Below are positions 35,089 to 44,952 of a stretch of DNA of 64,000 nt, piece by piece. The DNA comes from Deinococcales bacterium (lineage in GTDB: Bacteria > Deinococcota > Deinococci > Deinococcales > JAAFIG01): the NCBI GenBank assembly GCA_025352125.1, contig JANXTZ010000058.1:1-64000 (forward strand), in the 5' to 3' direction. The notes under the pieces were generated by a model, which ran no database searches, had not been told where the DNA came from, and saw nothing but the letters and a program-made list of their open reading frames with translations. A program made the translations under genes and the position numbers. How positions within the stretch are numbered: the stretch's first letter is position 1; each line of letters opens with the position of its first letter.

Positions 35089-36389
35089 TGTGGTGGATTC
35101 TTGGCATTCTGGCGTTCTGGTTTTTCTCGAGCCGAAGGTGGCACAAAAGACGCTGGCAGCAAATGCGCACCGACCAGAACTGGCTTTCGGCGATGGAACA
35201 TTGGAAACAAGGCGACTGGTCTGGCGCCCGAAAATTTGCCAGAGCCGCCGCTCGAGATCAAAAATGGCACGTTCGTCACTGGGGACTGCGGCGGCGTTTG
35301 ACCATTTTTTTTGCCATCGTTGCCCTGGTTGCCGTGTCACTGACCACGTGGCTGACACTGCAAGCCTCGGTGCGGTTTTTTCTTGAAGAGGGTCCACAGG
35401 TTTTTTCAGGCTCGAGCTTCGGCGGCGAACCAGTGCGAGGTTTTGATGATCCCCGATTTGCGGCGGCACGTCACGCTTTTGGTCGTGTAACCTCAATCTC
35501 CTTGCTGGCGGCGTTTTTGTCTTTTTTGTTCGCCAGTGCCGCCGCCGCGATTATTGCCAGGTTGCTGACCAACCCCCTCAATGCACTCGAGGATGCCGCC
35601 AACCGCATTGCCGCCGGTGAGCGCGGCGTGCGGGTCAAACCGCCCAGCAGCAACGACGAACTGCGAACCGTCTCCGAAGCCTTCAACAGTCTGATTTCCA
35701 GTCTCGAGCGTCAAGAGTCGTGGCGGCGCAACATGGTCGCCGACATCGCCCATGACCTTCGCACGCCGCTTGCCGTCATGCGCAGCGAACTCGAGGCGAT
35801 GCAGGACGGCATTCGTACCCCAGATGAAGCGGGTTTGGATCGTCTGCATTCCGAAGTTCTACTGCTCTCGAGGCTGGTCGATGATTTGCGTACCTTATCG
35901 CTAGCCGAGAGTGGCGGCATGAAGCTCGAGCTTAAAGAAACTGCTCTTCAACCCCTTCTGGGCGCGGTGCTCGAGAGTTTTGCTCCTCGAGCCTCTTCGG
36001 TTTCGATAGCTCTAACCCTCGACGTGATTCCACCAGATTTAAAAGCCAAATTCGATCAAACCCAAATCACACGGGTTCTCAACAACCTGCTCGAGAATGC
36101 CCTGAAGCACTCTGGCACAACACAAATCACGGTGTCGGCAAGCCTCGAGGCAGAATCTGTCGCCATTTCGGTCAGGGACTACGGGCGCGGCTTAAGCAAT
36201 GAAAACCTCGAGCGTGCCTTCGAGCGTTTTTACCGTGGCGATGCCAGCCGAACCCGTGGCACGGACGGCTCGAGCGGATTGGGGCTTTCCATTGCCCGCG
36301 CCATCGTCGAAGCGCACCACGGTAAACTCGAGGCTGGGAATCATCTGGGTGGCGGCGCGGTCTTCACGATCTTGCTGCCTTTGGTTTGA
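35088..36389 (+). CDS. Membrane sensor histidine kinase
   Basis: The 433-residue kinase starts with a Trp-rich membrane segment (WWILGILAFWFF) and a basic cytoplasmic stretch. Two helices (IFFAIVALVAVSLTTWLTL, and SISLLAAFLSFLFASAAAAI) flank a short periplasmic loop of about 70 residues. HAMP, HisKA with His222 (DIAHDLRTPLAV) and HATPase (NLLENALKHSG, GSSGLGLSI) follow. The extra N-terminal helix and basic region before the usual first helix are unusual. It is the partner of the regulator at 34408. Confidence 0.9.
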   Translation: MWWILGILAFWFFSSRRWHKRRWQQMRTDQNWLSAMEHWKQGDWSGARKFARAAARDQKWHVRHWGLRRRLTIFFAIVALVAVSLTTWLTLQASVRFFLEEGPQVFSGSSFGGEPVRGFDDPRFAAARHAFGRVTSISLLAAFLSFLFASAAAAIIARLLTNPLNALEDAANRIAAGERGVRVKPPSSNDELRTVSEAFNSLISSLERQESWRRNMVADIAHDLRTPLAVMRSELEAMQDGIRTPDEAGLDRLHSEVLLLSRLVDDLRTLSLAESGGMKLELKETALQPLLGAVLESFAPRASSVSIALTLDVIPPDLKAKFDQTQITRVLNNLLENALKHSGTTQITVSASLEAESVAISVRDYGRGLSNENLERAFERFYRGDASRTRGTDGSSGLGLSIARAIVEAHHGKLEAGNHLGGGAVFTILLPLV

Positions 36390-36655
36390 ACTCGAGCCAG
36401 AGACTTTTACGGATTTGCTTGAGAAAATGCAACCACAATATGTTGTCAAACTCGAGAAATTACCGTGCTCGAGGGTGAAGCGATTCTGCCCGTCAGGTGC
36501 GTGTTAGAATCAAGAACACAAGGTTCACCCCTGTAAAATCCATCGATTCTGTCAGCAGTTCACGCTTCCATTTACACAAGCCATAAGGTTATATTGCACT
36601 CGTCCCAAACCCAAACCCCGATTGAACTCGAGGGAAATCTAGCGGAGGTGAACGA
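36390..36655 (+). other. hppA upstream region
   Basis: This gene-free 266-base interval carries several CTCGAG sites and, at its end, the hppA expression signals: TTATATT near 36589 and GGAGGTG at 36644-36650. No stable hairpin or short gene is seen. Confidence 0.5.
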
Positions 36656-39268
36656 GTGTTAATTCCATTGATTGCAGGCGTGATTGCATTGTTGGCAGGC
36701 GTTTATTTGACCTGGCAAATTCTCAGGTTGCCAGATGGCAACGACCGAATGCGGCAGATTGCCGCCGCGATTCAGGAGGGCGCGGGAGCGTACCTGACCA
36801 AGCAGTACACCGCCGTCGGCATTGTCGCGGTGGTGCTGGCAATACTCATCGGCATTGCCCTTGGTATCACCAGCGCGATTTACTTCCTGATCGGTGCTGC
36901 CGCGTCGGCTGCCGCAGGTTTTATTGGCATGAACGTTGCGGTTCGCGCCAACGTGCGCACCGCGCAAGCCGCCTACGGCGGTCTTGGACCTGCGATGAAA
37001 GTCGCCACCTGGGGCGGCGCGGTCACGGGATTGTTTGTGGTCGGTCTGGGCATTGTGGTGCTGACGCTGCTGACCAACTTCTCTCCTCGAGACGCGCAAG
37101 GACTTTTTAATCCAGACGCCCTGATTGGACTCGGTTTCGGCTCGAGCCTGATTTCGGTGTTTGCGCGCCTTGGTGGCGGTATTTTTACCAAAGCCGCCGA
37201 TGTCGGCGCGGATTTGGTCGGTAAAGTCGAGGCGGGCATTCCCGAGGACGATCCACGCAACCCAGCCGTGATTGCCGATAACGTCGGTGATAACGTTGGT
37301 GATGACGCTGGCATGGCAGCCGATTTGTTTGAAACATTGATCGTGACCGCGATTGCCGCCTTGTTGCTCGGGCATCTGAAATTCCCGACCAACGATTCGG
37401 TGATGTGGTATCCATTGATCGTCGGCGGTTTTGGCATTGTCGCGTCGGTCGTCGGTATTTTCTTTATCAACGCACCCAAAGATGCCACGCCAAAAGGCAT
37501 CATGGGCAGCCTCTACCGTGGCGTCTGGGTTTCGGTGGTGCTCGCCGCCATCGGCTTTTACTTCGCGTCCACAATGGTTTCCGGTGACGGCATCAACTCC
37601 ATGAACCTATTCCTCGCCAGCCTGGTTGGACTTGCGGTCACGATGGGCTTGATGTACATCACCGACTACTACACCTCGAGCGAGTTCGCGCCGGTTCGCG
37701 GCATCTCGAGGGCGAGCATTACAGGTCACGGCACAAATATTATTGCCGGTCTGGCTGTCGGCATGAAATCCACCGCGTTTCCAGTTTTGGTGATCGTGGC
37801 TGGAACGCTGGTGGCATTTGCCTTGGCTGGTCTTTACGGCGTGGCAATTGCCGCTATGGCAATGTTGTCGCTTTGCGGCGTGATCGTGACCGTGGATGCG
37901 TTTGGTCCAATCACCGACAACGCTGGCGGCATTGCCGAAATGGCAGAACTCGGCGACGAGGTTCGTGGCGTCACTGATCCTCTGGATGCCGTGGGCAATA
38001 CCACCAAAGCCGTGACCAAAGGTTATGCCATCGGTTCGGCTGGCTTGGCGGCGCTCGCGTTATTTGCCTCTTACACCGCCGAACTCGACAAACGTGTTCC
38101 GGTCGGCGGCTTGCCACTGCGTTTTGACCTTGGCGACCCACTGGTTGTGGCTGGTCTTTTGATCGGCGGCATTCTGCCGTGTCTGTTCGCCGCCATGAGC
38201 ATGGAAGCTGTCGGACGCGCCGCCGGTGCGGTGGTGCTCGAGGTCAGGCGTCAATTCCGTGAAATGCCAGGCATCATGCTCGGCACTCAAAAACCCGATT
38301 ACGCCAAAGCCGTGGGTATTGTGACCGATGCCGCACTTCGTGAAATGATTGTTCCCGCGCTTCTGCCCGTGCTGGGACCAATTGCCGTCGGTTTGATCCT
38401 CGGACCAAAGGCGCTAGGCGGTCTGTTGATGGGCGTGATCGTGGTCGGTATTTTCATGGCAATTCAGATGACCACCGGTGGCGGCGCTTGGGACAACGCC
38501 AAAAAGTACATCGAATCAGGTGATCTGAAAGACGAAAACGGCGTGGTGCTGAAAAAAGGTTCGTTCGCGCACCAAGCCTCCGTCACTGGCGACACCGTGG
38601 GCGATCCTTACAAGGACACCGCAGGTCCAGCCATCAACCCGATGATCAAAGTTGCCAACATTGTTGCGCTCCTAATTGTGCCGCTTTTAGGCTCGAGCTT
38701 GTTCGGTGGTCTGGCAGACTCGAGTATTCCTGCTGCGGGAACGGCGATGGCTGCCAGTATGAACACGAGCGATTTTAAATTCTCATACCCAAGCTTAAAC
38801 GAACAACTCGATGCCCAAGATTTTATGCTGCGCGGCTCTGGCAAACCAGGCATGATGTTTGACGTGTTGCAAAACGGTGCTAAAGTTGGCAGCGAAACCG
38901 TTGGCAGCGACGGCGAATGGGTTTACTCCGTCGAGAAACCAACGGCTGGTGATTACACCTATCAACTTCAAGCGGACGGTCAAAACCTTGGCAGTGCCAT
39001 GGTTGTCAACGTCGGAACGGGCAGGGTTGATGCCAGCAACGCCAAATGTCCGTGTCTGTTGCGGATTTTCTCAAATGTCTCGAACGCCAAAATCACCTTG
39101 TTCAGAGGTGGCACCGAAGTTCAAAGTGGCATGAGTGGAAAGTTGTTTGAGAATCTCGAGGCTGGCGATTACACCTACAACATGGACGCCGACGGTTACA
39201 AGAGTGAAAAAGACGTGCAATTTAGCACTCCAAAGAATAAGAACTTGAAAGCTTTCCTCAACAAATAA
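36656..39268 (+). CDS. hppA: Proton-pumping membrane pyrophosphatase with extra C-terminal periplasmic domains
   Basis: HppA couples pyrophosphate hydrolysis to ion pumping. Residues 1 to about 700 are the many-helix core, with [20 protein letters not shown] at the active site. [10 protein letters not shown] follows; the Lys (not Ala) after GNTT marks K+-independent, H+-type enzymes. The core normally ends after [20 protein letters not shown]. Here about 170 residues follow: an Ig-like unit ([42 protein letters not shown]) and a PEGA-like unit ([29 protein letters not shown]). They would lie outside the membrane. The start is GTG with GGAGGTG upstream. Confidence 0.93.
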   Translation: MLIPLIAGVIALLAGVYLTWQILRLPDGNDRMRQIAAAIQEGAGAYLTKQYTAVGIVAVVLAILIGIALGITSAIYFLIGAAASAAAGFIGMNVAVRANVRTAQAAYGGLGPAMKVATWGGAVTGLFVVGLGIVVLTLLTNFSPRDAQGLFNPDALIGLGFGSSLISVFARLGGGIFTKAADVGADLVGKVEAGIPEDDPRNPAVIADNVGDNVGDDAGMAADLFETLIVTAIAALLLGHLKFPTNDSVMWYPLIVGGFGIVASVVGIFFINAPKDATPKGIMGSLYRGVWVSVVLAAIGFYFASTMVSGDGINSMNLFLASLVGLAVTMGLMYITDYYTSSEFAPVRGISRASITGHGTNIIAGLAVGMKSTAFPVLVIVAGTLVAFALAGLYGVAIAAMAMLSLCGVIVTVDAFGPITDNAGGIAEMAELGDEVRGVTDPLDAVGNTTKAVTKGYAIGSAGLAALALFASYTAELDKRVPVGGLPLRFDLGDPLVVAGLLIGGILPCLFAAMSMEAVGRAAGAVVLEVRRQFREMPGIMLGTQKPDYAKAVGIVTDAALREMIVPALLPVLGPIAVGLILGPKALGGLLMGVIVVGIFMAIQMTTGGGAWDNAKKYIESGDLKDENGVVLKKGSFAHQASVTGDTVGDPYKDTAGPAINPMIKVANIVALLIVPLLGSSLFGGLADSSIPAAGTAMAASMNTSDFKFSYPSLNEQLDAQDFMLRGSGKPGMMFDVLQNGAKVGSETVGSDGEWVYSVEKPTAGDYTYQLQADGQNLGSAMVVNVGTGRVDASNAKCPCLLRIFSNVSNAKITLFRGGTEVQSGMSGKLFENLEAGDYTYNMDADGYKSEKDVQFSTPKNKNLKAFLNK

Positions 39269-39281
39269 CGCCTCCATTCAG

Positions 39282-39317
39282 AATCCCGTCACTCGAGTCA
39301 TTCGTGGCGGGATTTTT
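39282..39317 (+). terminator. Terminator of hppA
   Basis: AATCCCGTCAC and GTGGCGGGATT pair over 11 positions with one wobble, an 11-base loop containing CTCGAG, and a run of five T residues. It shows that the folC frame cannot start at 39304. Confidence 0.75.
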
Positions 39318-39333
39318 ATGTTTTACTGAAACC

Positions 39334-40587
39334 GTGAGCATCGAATGGTTGTGGTCGCAACAAGAGCGCGGAATCCATCCTGGGTTGGGTCGCATGAAAG
39401 CCTTGCTCGAGGCGTTGGGGCATCCTGAACGTGGTTTGACCGTGGCGCAAGTTGCTGGCACGAACGGCAAGGGCAGCACCGCCAGATTTCTAAACGCCAT
39501 GATCGCGTCCGTCTCGAGCGTGGGCTTGTTCACCAGCCCGCATTTGTTTAAATTTCACGAACGTATTTTGGTCAACAAGCTCGAGATTCCAGACACCAAC
39601 CTCGAGCGGCACATCAAAACCCTTCAAGCTGTGAATGACAGTATCGGCGCAACTTTTTTTGAACTGATTACTGCCATCGCTCTGCTGTATTTTCACGAAT
39701 CTCGAGTCAATCATGCCGTGCTCGAGGTTGGTTTGGGTGGACGGCTTGATTCGACCAGTGCGGTGGATGCTCAAGTCAGCGTGATTACGAACATTGACCT
39801 TGACCACATGCAATTTTTGGGCGACACGCTCGAGAAAATTGCTTTTGAGAAAGCTGGTATCATTCGTGCCGGAGTTCCTGTCGTGACTGGGGCAACGGGT
39901 GCGGCACTCGAGGTGATAGAAGCCCGAGCTTTGGAACTGAATGCTCCAATCTGGGTTTTGGACCGTGAAATCCAACTCGAGGTTGTGGATTTGGGACTCG
40001 CTGGACTCGAAATTTCAGTTTCCACACCACGTGGAATAATTTTTGGACGCTCAAAGATGCTCGGCATTCATCAAAGTTCAAACGCCGCGCTTGCCATTGC
40101 CGCCGCGCAGATTCTCGAGACACCCGCCGCAGCGATTCAGCAGGGCTTAGAAACGGCTGTGAACCCTGGCAGGCTCGAATACCTGCCTGGAACTCCAAGC
40201 GTGCTTCTTGATGCCGCTCACAACCCACACGGCGCTCGAGCCTTGGCATCTTTTATCACCACGCATCATCTCGAGCCAGTGACCTTAATTGTCGGCAGTC
40301 AAGCCGATAAAGATTTTGCCCAAATCGCTCGAGTTTTACAACCCATCTCGAGCTTTGTTGTTTGTACCAAAGCCAGCTATTCTGCTCGAGCTGCCGAACC
40401 GAAAACCATCGCGGCACACTATCAAAACGCCAGAATCTCGAGCAACATTGAAGACGCACTTCAACTCGCCCGAGAAATTACGCCCGGAAACGGTTTAATC
40501 CTGGTTGCGGGAACGATTCCGCTCATTGCCCAAGCGCTCGAGAAACTCGGGAATCTCGAGTCTGAAGGAAGAATACGTTGGCAGTGA
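39334..40587 (+). CDS. folC: Dihydrofolate synthase/folylpolyglutamate synthase
   Basis: FolC adds glutamate to dihydropteroate and to tetrahydrofolates. The 417-residue protein has the Mur-ligase P-loop AGTNGKGSTARFL, FTSPHLFKFHERI, LEVGLGGRLDSTS, NIDLDHMQFLGDT and DAAHNPHGARAL. GTG 39334 is chosen because the longer frame starts inside the hppA terminator. TTTACT lies six bases upstream, a weaker leaderless-type box. The gene is rich in CTCGAG and followed by hemW. Confidence 0.93.
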   Translation: MSIEWLWSQQERGIHPGLGRMKALLEALGHPERGLTVAQVAGTNGKGSTARFLNAMIASVSSVGLFTSPHLFKFHERILVNKLEIPDTNLERHIKTLQAVNDSIGATFFELITAIALLYFHESRVNHAVLEVGLGGRLDSTSAVDAQVSVITNIDLDHMQFLGDTLEKIAFEKAGIIRAGVPVVTGATGAALEVIEARALELNAPIWVLDREIQLEVVDLGLAGLEISVSTPRGIIFGRSKMLGIHQSSNAALAIAAAQILETPAAAIQQGLETAVNPGRLEYLPGTPSVLLDAAHNPHGARALASFITTHHLEPVTLIVGSQADKDFAQIARVLQPISSFVVCTKASYSARAAEPKTIAAHYQNARISSNIEDALQLAREITPGNGLILVAGTIPLIAQALEKLGNLESEGRIRWQ

Positions 40588-40634
40588 ATACGCCCCTTGC
40601 CAGAATTGATGAATGATCCGACAATACATTCACT

Positions 40635-41762
40635 TTGATTCCTCACCTTTACGTTCACGTTCCATTCTGCCCAACCATCTGCCCGTATTGCGATTTTCAC
40701 GTGCTCGAGCGGCGGGCTGGGCTGGTCGAGGCGTATTTGAGGGAACTCGAGAACGATGCGAAAGTTTTAGCAGAACAATACGGTGGCACTGAATTGACGA
40801 CCTTGTACGTTGGCGGCGGCACGCCGTCGTTCTTGCGTGACCATGAACTCGTTTCACTTGCTGGCATCATTCGCACGCATTTTGGTTGGGCAAACCTGGA
40901 AGCCACGCTCGAGGTCAACCCTGGAACGGTCAATACCGCTCGAGCCAAACTCTGGCGCGAACTGGGTTTTACGCGGGCGAGTGTGGGTGTGCAAAGCACT
41001 CAAGATTCGGTGCTCAAATTTTTAGGGCGCACCCACGACGCCAAGCAAGCACTTTTAGCACTCGAGACACTGCTGGCGGCTGGATTTCAGGTCAGCAGCG
41101 ACGCGATCACGGCAGTCCCAGGGCAAAATGTCGAGCAGGATTTACGCACCCTCGGCGCGTTGGGACTCGAGCACATCAGTTGTTACACCCTGACCATAGA
41201 GGAGGGAACAGCCTTTTTTCGCACTGGTGTCAAAGTCCGAGCCGAAGACGAGGAACGCTCCCTCGAGCTTGCCGAATCCGTGCTTGCCGAATTTGGGTTG
41301 GCGCGTTACGAGGTGTCCAACCATGCCAAACCAGGCTTTGAATCCAAACACAACATTGCCTACTGGCAAAACCGTTTTTACTACGGCTTGGGCGCTGGCG
41401 CGGCGGGGCATTACCCAAACCTCGAGACTGAAACTCGAGATTTGTCGCTCGAGCATCAAATTATTGCGCACCGCCGCACCAACCCGCACCTGTCAAACTG
41501 GTTGACGGGCGAACGCGGCGAGATTGAACCCGTCACTCGAGAATCTTTTGTGACCGACGCGCTTTTTTCTGGATTGCGCTTGCTTTCTGGCGTCAGCCTG
41601 ACCGATATTTCAACTCGAGCGGGATTGAACGCATCAGATTTTTTTGCGCCTCAATTCGAGAAACTGGTTTCTCAAGGTTTGCTCGAGTTTGAGGGCAGCA
41701 CAGTTCGCGCCACCACCAATGGATTATGGGTGTTAAATCAGGTGATAAGCGAATTCTTGTAA
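40635..41762 (+). CDS. hemW: HemW-type radical SAM protein
   Basis: HemW is a radical-SAM haem chaperone related to coproporphyrinogen dehydrogenase. The 375-residue protein has the cluster motif FCPTICPYCDF (Cys12, Cys16, Cys19) with Phe after the third Cys. HemN enzymes instead carry a fourth Cys, so HemW is favoured. YVGGGTPSFL, VNPGTV, GVQS and the C-terminal HemN_C domain are present. The TTG start lies four bases after TACATT. It follows folC with a 47-base gap. Confidence 0.88.
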   Translation: MIPHLYVHVPFCPTICPYCDFHVLERRAGLVEAYLRELENDAKVLAEQYGGTELTTLYVGGGTPSFLRDHELVSLAGIIRTHFGWANLEATLEVNPGTVNTARAKLWRELGFTRASVGVQSTQDSVLKFLGRTHDAKQALLALETLLAAGFQVSSDAITAVPGQNVEQDLRTLGALGLEHISCYTLTIEEGTAFFRTGVKVRAEDEERSLELAESVLAEFGLARYEVSNHAKPGFESKHNIAYWQNRFYYGLGAGAAGHYPNLETETRDLSLEHQIIAHRRTNPHLSNWLTGERGEIEPVTRESFVTDALFSGLRLLSGVSLTDISTRAGLNASDFFAPQFEKLVSQGLLEFEGSTVRATTNGLWVLNQVISEFL

Positions 41763-41788
41763 AATAGACCATCCCCTACTATTTTTGT

Positions 41789-42280
41789 TTATTGAAGCGG
41801 CGTGATCGAATCGCCGCCAATTGTTCCATTGACCGTGACAGACCCAGCGGAAGGTCCAGTATCACCAGCCAGTTTTCCTAAGGTCACGCCAATCAATTCA
41901 AAAATCAGCGTTTTGCCGCTTTTGCGAACCACTTTGATGCTTCCGCCAGTGACGCTCCAGATTTTTGTGGTGCTTGAGTCACCTTCGCTGTAGTTTAAAC
42001 TGGCGTTGGTGACGTTTTTGATGACGTAAGTCACGCCTTCATCGCGGCTGTTTTGCGGCAACGACACTCCAAACACGCGTTTTGAAGCGCCGGAGCCTTG
42101 CGTGGTTGTGACAATGAGGTTAACCACCGTCACATTGCTGGTGATCGGTTCCAAACTGCCGTTGTAACCACCCGTTGCGCTCGAGAACGTCAGGTTGGCG
42201 TTTGAGGTTGGATTGCCTGAATTGCCACCACAAGCTGCGAGTGAAGTGATAAGGATAAAGCCGAGAATGAGTTTCTTCAT
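41789..42280 (-). CDS. Putative lipoprotein of unknown function
   Basis: The 163-residue protein has a lipoprotein signal peptide (KKLILGFILITSLAACGGN, lipobox LAAC with Cys17). The rest is rich in Ser, Thr, Gly and Val with a predicted beta-sandwich pattern (NVTVVNLIVTTTQGSG, YVIKNVTNASLNY). No family is recognised. CAGGAG precedes the ATG. It should be anchored in a cell-envelope membrane. The gene has only one CTCGAG and an Ala/Ser-rich composition unlike its neighbours. Confidence 0.7.
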   Translation of the reverse strand: MKKLILGFILITSLAACGGNSGNPTSNANLTFSSATGGYNGSLEPITSNVTVVNLIVTTTQGSGASKRVFGVSLPQNSRDEGVTYVIKNVTNASLNYSEGDSSTTKIWSVTGGSIKVVRKSGKTLIFELIGVTLGKLAGDTGPSAGSVTVNGTIGGDSITPLQ

Positions 42281-42325
42281 GAATCTCCTGTTGCAGCGTT
42301 TTTATGACTTTTAAATCTTAACATT

Positions 42326-43336
42326 TCATAACGCTTTGGTTTGCTGCCACGCCTCGAGCAACTCGGTTTCTTTTTCTGGCGTCAAACCAGATTTCCAAAC
42401 ATAATCTGCCCCTCGAGATTTCACGAATTCGATGGTGTCTCGAACCGTGTATTCCAGTGGTCGGAATCCCAGGTGCAATTCCAGGGCTTTTTGTATTGGA
42501 ACCCTGGCAAAGTTGCTACTGTCAGCGTCGTTCGAGGGTATCCACAAGGGCAGGCTGTTCTCACCCATCCAAGAGTTGACTTGCTGCTCGAGCAAGAATG
42601 TCTCGGAAACATATTCAAATTCCGCATCCGCCTCTAGCGTGGTCGTGATTGTCTCGAGCACGTGACCAATAGTGCTGGTGTTGCCAGTGGCGTTGAAAAT
42701 ACCGGTGGTGCTCCGTTCAACCATGCGAATCGTCCAGGTGGCAAGGTCAGCCGCATCAATAAACTGCGTCTCGAGGTTTGCGGAAGCTGGGGCAAGGATT
42801 TTGCCACCTCGAGCCACGCGATCCACCCAGTAGGTAAAACGGTCTGTGGGGTCAAATTCGCCCACGATCAAGCCAGGACGAATGTTGAGGGTCCTTCCTG
42901 GAAATACATTTTCGACGGCTTGTTCGCACAAGACTTTCAAACCGCCGTATGTTTCGCCCGTGACCGCCTCTGCTGTTTCATCCTCGAGTTTTGCCAGTGG
43001 AGCGTCCTCGGCTGTGGGTTGGGCAAAACCCGCGTAAACACTGATGCTCGAGATAAACGTGTAATGCTGGGTATGTTCTTTTAAGAGTTCCGCGCTGGCT
43101 TTGACGATGCGTGGCACGTAACCACTCGGGTCGATCACCGCATCAAAATCGCGGTGCTTCAATGCCTCGAGTCCATTGCCCTTGTCGGGGTCACGGTCGC
43201 CTTTGATCGTCTCGAGGTTTGGGAATGGATTGCGGTTTCCACGGTTAAAAAGTGTGACCGTATGACCTCGCTCGAGTGCCACGTTCACCAGATGCCGCCC
43301 CAGAAATTGCGTTCCACCGATCACCAGAATGTTCAT
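42326..43336 (-). CDS. NAD-dependent epimerase/dehydratase (extended SDR)
   Basis: The 336-residue protein has the Rossmann motif VIGGTQFLGRHLV, ISSISVYAGF and a YGGLK active site in place of the usual YxxxK (Tyr and Lys spaced by three: ETYGGLKVLCE). RPGLIVGEFDPTDRF and a C-terminal variable domain follow. It resembles isoflavone-reductase/UDP-glucose-epimerase-like proteins; the substrate is unknown. TAAACT lies five bases before the ATG, predicting a leaderless mRNA. Confidence 0.85.
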   Translation of the reverse strand: MNILVIGGTQFLGRHLVNVALERGHTVTLFNRGNRNPFPNLETIKGDRDPDKGNGLEALKHRDFDAVIDPSGYVPRIVKASAELLKEHTQHYTFISSISVYAGFAQPTAEDAPLAKLEDETAEAVTGETYGGLKVLCEQAVENVFPGRTLNIRPGLIVGEFDPTDRFTYWVDRVARGGKILAPASANLETQFIDAADLATWTIRMVERSTTGIFNATGNTSTIGHVLETITTTLEADAEFEYVSETFLLEQQVNSWMGENSLPLWIPSNDADSSNFARVPIQKALELHLGFRPLEYTVRDTIEFVKSRGADYVWKSGLTPEKETELLEAWQQTKAL

Positions 43337-43416
43337 GGTTTAGTTTAAAGGGATTTAGGTTCTCGTGTGCTGGAATCTCAATTTTATGCTTGTCGGACGC
43401 TCAAACAACCACAAAT

Positions 43417-43697
43417 TTAAAGATAAACCTCATCGTGAGTTCCAATGTTTAGCAGGACGATAGCAGCTTCTTCAGGGGAACTGTGGCTTCAAAAATAATT
43501 CGTAAATCGTAAGCTACCGTACAAGCGTAGCGTTTCTCGAGCTTACCTTTTAGTTTGTGTGTCTCGAATCTTGGATTGAATGGATTGTCTTGAAGCGCTT
43601 CTATGATGGTTGTAATTTTGTCTGTAAACTGTGAGGACTTACGAATAAGTTTCTCGTATCTTTTTGCAAAGTGAGTCGTAAGAATCAAATCTCTCAC
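43417..43697 (-). pseudogene. RelE-family mRNA interferase toxin, frameshifted at the 3' end
   Basis: The frame from 43697 reads LILTTHFAKRYEKLIRKS, HKLKGKLEKRYACTVAYDLRI and IFEATV, the RelE/YafQ toxin fold. It then stops early at 43449. Adding one C to the CCCC run near 43476 restores the family ending, PEEAAIVLLNIGTHDEVYL, with a stop at 43417-43419. The final strand and helix carry residues near the RNase active site. The toxin is therefore probably inactive, or made by slippage at the C run. The antitoxin upstream is intact and overlaps by four bases. Confidence 0.72.
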
Positions 43698-43915
43698 TTC
43701 ATTAGGGCTTTCATAATGGTTTTGGCATCCCCTCGAATGAATCGTCCTTCAGCAAAATCTTTTTCTGCTTCTTTGACACCTGCGACAAATTCTTCATGCA
43801 GCTTGGCTTTGTGTTTCTTTTGTAGTATCTCGAGCAACGTATTTTGATCGTCAACTGGCAGAAGGTCAACCATCTTGAGCGCTTGGTCAAGGGTGACTGG
43901 GGTTGTTTGAGTCAT
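43694..43915 (-). CDS. Antitoxin partner of the RelE-type gene
   Basis: The 73-residue protein has a helical N-terminus (VTLDQALKMVDLLPVDDQ) and a charged C-terminal helix (FVAGVKEAEKDFAEGRFIRG). This resembles small antitoxins that precede RelE/ParE-type toxins. Its stop overlaps the toxin start (ATGA). No ribosome site of standard strength is seen; a TAATAC box lies upstream. The pairing with the toxin gene is the main evidence. Confidence 0.68.
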   Translation of the reverse strand: MTQTTPVTLDQALKMVDLLPVDDQNTLLEILQKKHKAKLHEEFVAGVKEAEKDFAEGRFIRGDAKTIMKALMK

Positions 43916-43981
43916 AAATTCTCATGTCCCGAGTTTGGTATTAAAGTTCTTGGATTATTTTAGCACTTTCACCAGCATTTT

Positions 43982-44863
43982 CTAACCTTCAATTCCCAAT
44001 TCTGTCCCTGCCCAACGCTCGAGCAGTTGCGATGCCGCCACATGATCCACGTCGGGTCCCAGTTCCCTCAAGGCAATCTCGAGCAGGTTTTCGGTCAGGC
44101 TGGTGATCGGCGAGGGCACTCGAGCTTCACGTAAAGCCTGCGATGCAATCCGCACGTCTTTTGCCATCAAACCAAGCGCGAACGTGGCTGGAAAACCGCG
44201 TCCGACCACGCGTTCTGGAAATAAGTTCATGCTTACGTTTGAACGTCCGCTTGATGCGTTGATCACGTCCAAGGCGGTGCTGGTCCGAACGCCTGCTTTC
44301 TCGAGTCCCAACAACACTTCGGAGAGTGCCAGAATGTTCACACCCAACAGCGCTTGATTGGCGGCTTTGACCGCCATGCCTGCACCCGAAGGACCGCAGT
44401 GAACAATCTTGGCGGCAAAGCTCTCAATCACATTTTTAACCCTCTCGAGACTGCTTTCATCACCACCCACCATCACCGTAAGTTTGCCGTTGATCGCTCC
44501 AGCCACGCCGCCAGATACAGGTGCATCCAGATAAAACATTCCCCGTTCCTCAAGCATCCTGTTCAAAGCCCGAGCGCTGGCAGGGTCGCCACTGGTGCAA
44601 TCCACCCAGACCAAACCCGCTTTTGCCACCTCGAGAATTTTGGGGGCAAGCTCGATCACTTCTTTGGACGTTGGAAAGCAGGTAAAGAGCACGTCCACGC
44701 TCGAGAGGTCATTAAAATTCGAGATGGTTTTCGTGCTGTATTCGATGTTGTGCGATTCGGCTTTGGTGGTCGTGCGGTTCCAAACCAAAGTCTCGAACTG
44801 CTTGGAAAGGTGTCCCGCCATCGGATAGCCCATGATGCCCAAACCCAGGAAAGCTGTTTTCAT
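43982..44863 (-). CDS. 3-hydroxyisobutyrate dehydrogenase-like oxidoreductase
   Basis: The 293-residue protein has the beta-hydroxyacid dehydrogenase signature FLGLGIMGYPMAGHL and the cofactor-binding WNRT. The substrate motif YLDAPVSGGVAGAINGKL and catalytic Lys in AVKAANQAL follow. Family members act on 3-hydroxyisobutyrate, glyoxylate, succinic semialdehyde or tartronate semialdehyde with NAD(P). A role in valine degradation would fit the liv transporter nearby, but that is inference. It is divergent from dppB. Confidence 0.9.
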   Translation of the reverse strand: MKTAFLGLGIMGYPMAGHLSKQFETLVWNRTTTKAESHNIEYSTKTISNFNDLSSVDVLFTCFPTSKEVIELAPKILEVAKAGLVWVDCTSGDPASARALNRMLEERGMFYLDAPVSGGVAGAINGKLTVMVGGDESSLERVKNVIESFAAKIVHCGPSGAGMAVKAANQALLGVNILALSEVLLGLEKAGVRTSTALDVINASSGRSNVSMNLFPERVVGRGFPATFALGLMAKDVRIASQALREARVPSPITSLTENLLEIALRELGPDVDHVAASQLLERWAGTELGIEG

Positions 44864-44952
44864 GCGTTATTCTTGCTCGAGATTGCTTTCAAATGCAAAC
44901 AGTGCGGCTCGTCAACTGGTGCTTTTGCCGTTCCTCGAGTTACACTTTTTTG

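Noticed and set aside
39304-39333. Upstream extension of folC
   Set aside because: These codons lie in the hppA terminator; the family-like sequence starts at the GTG 39334 region.
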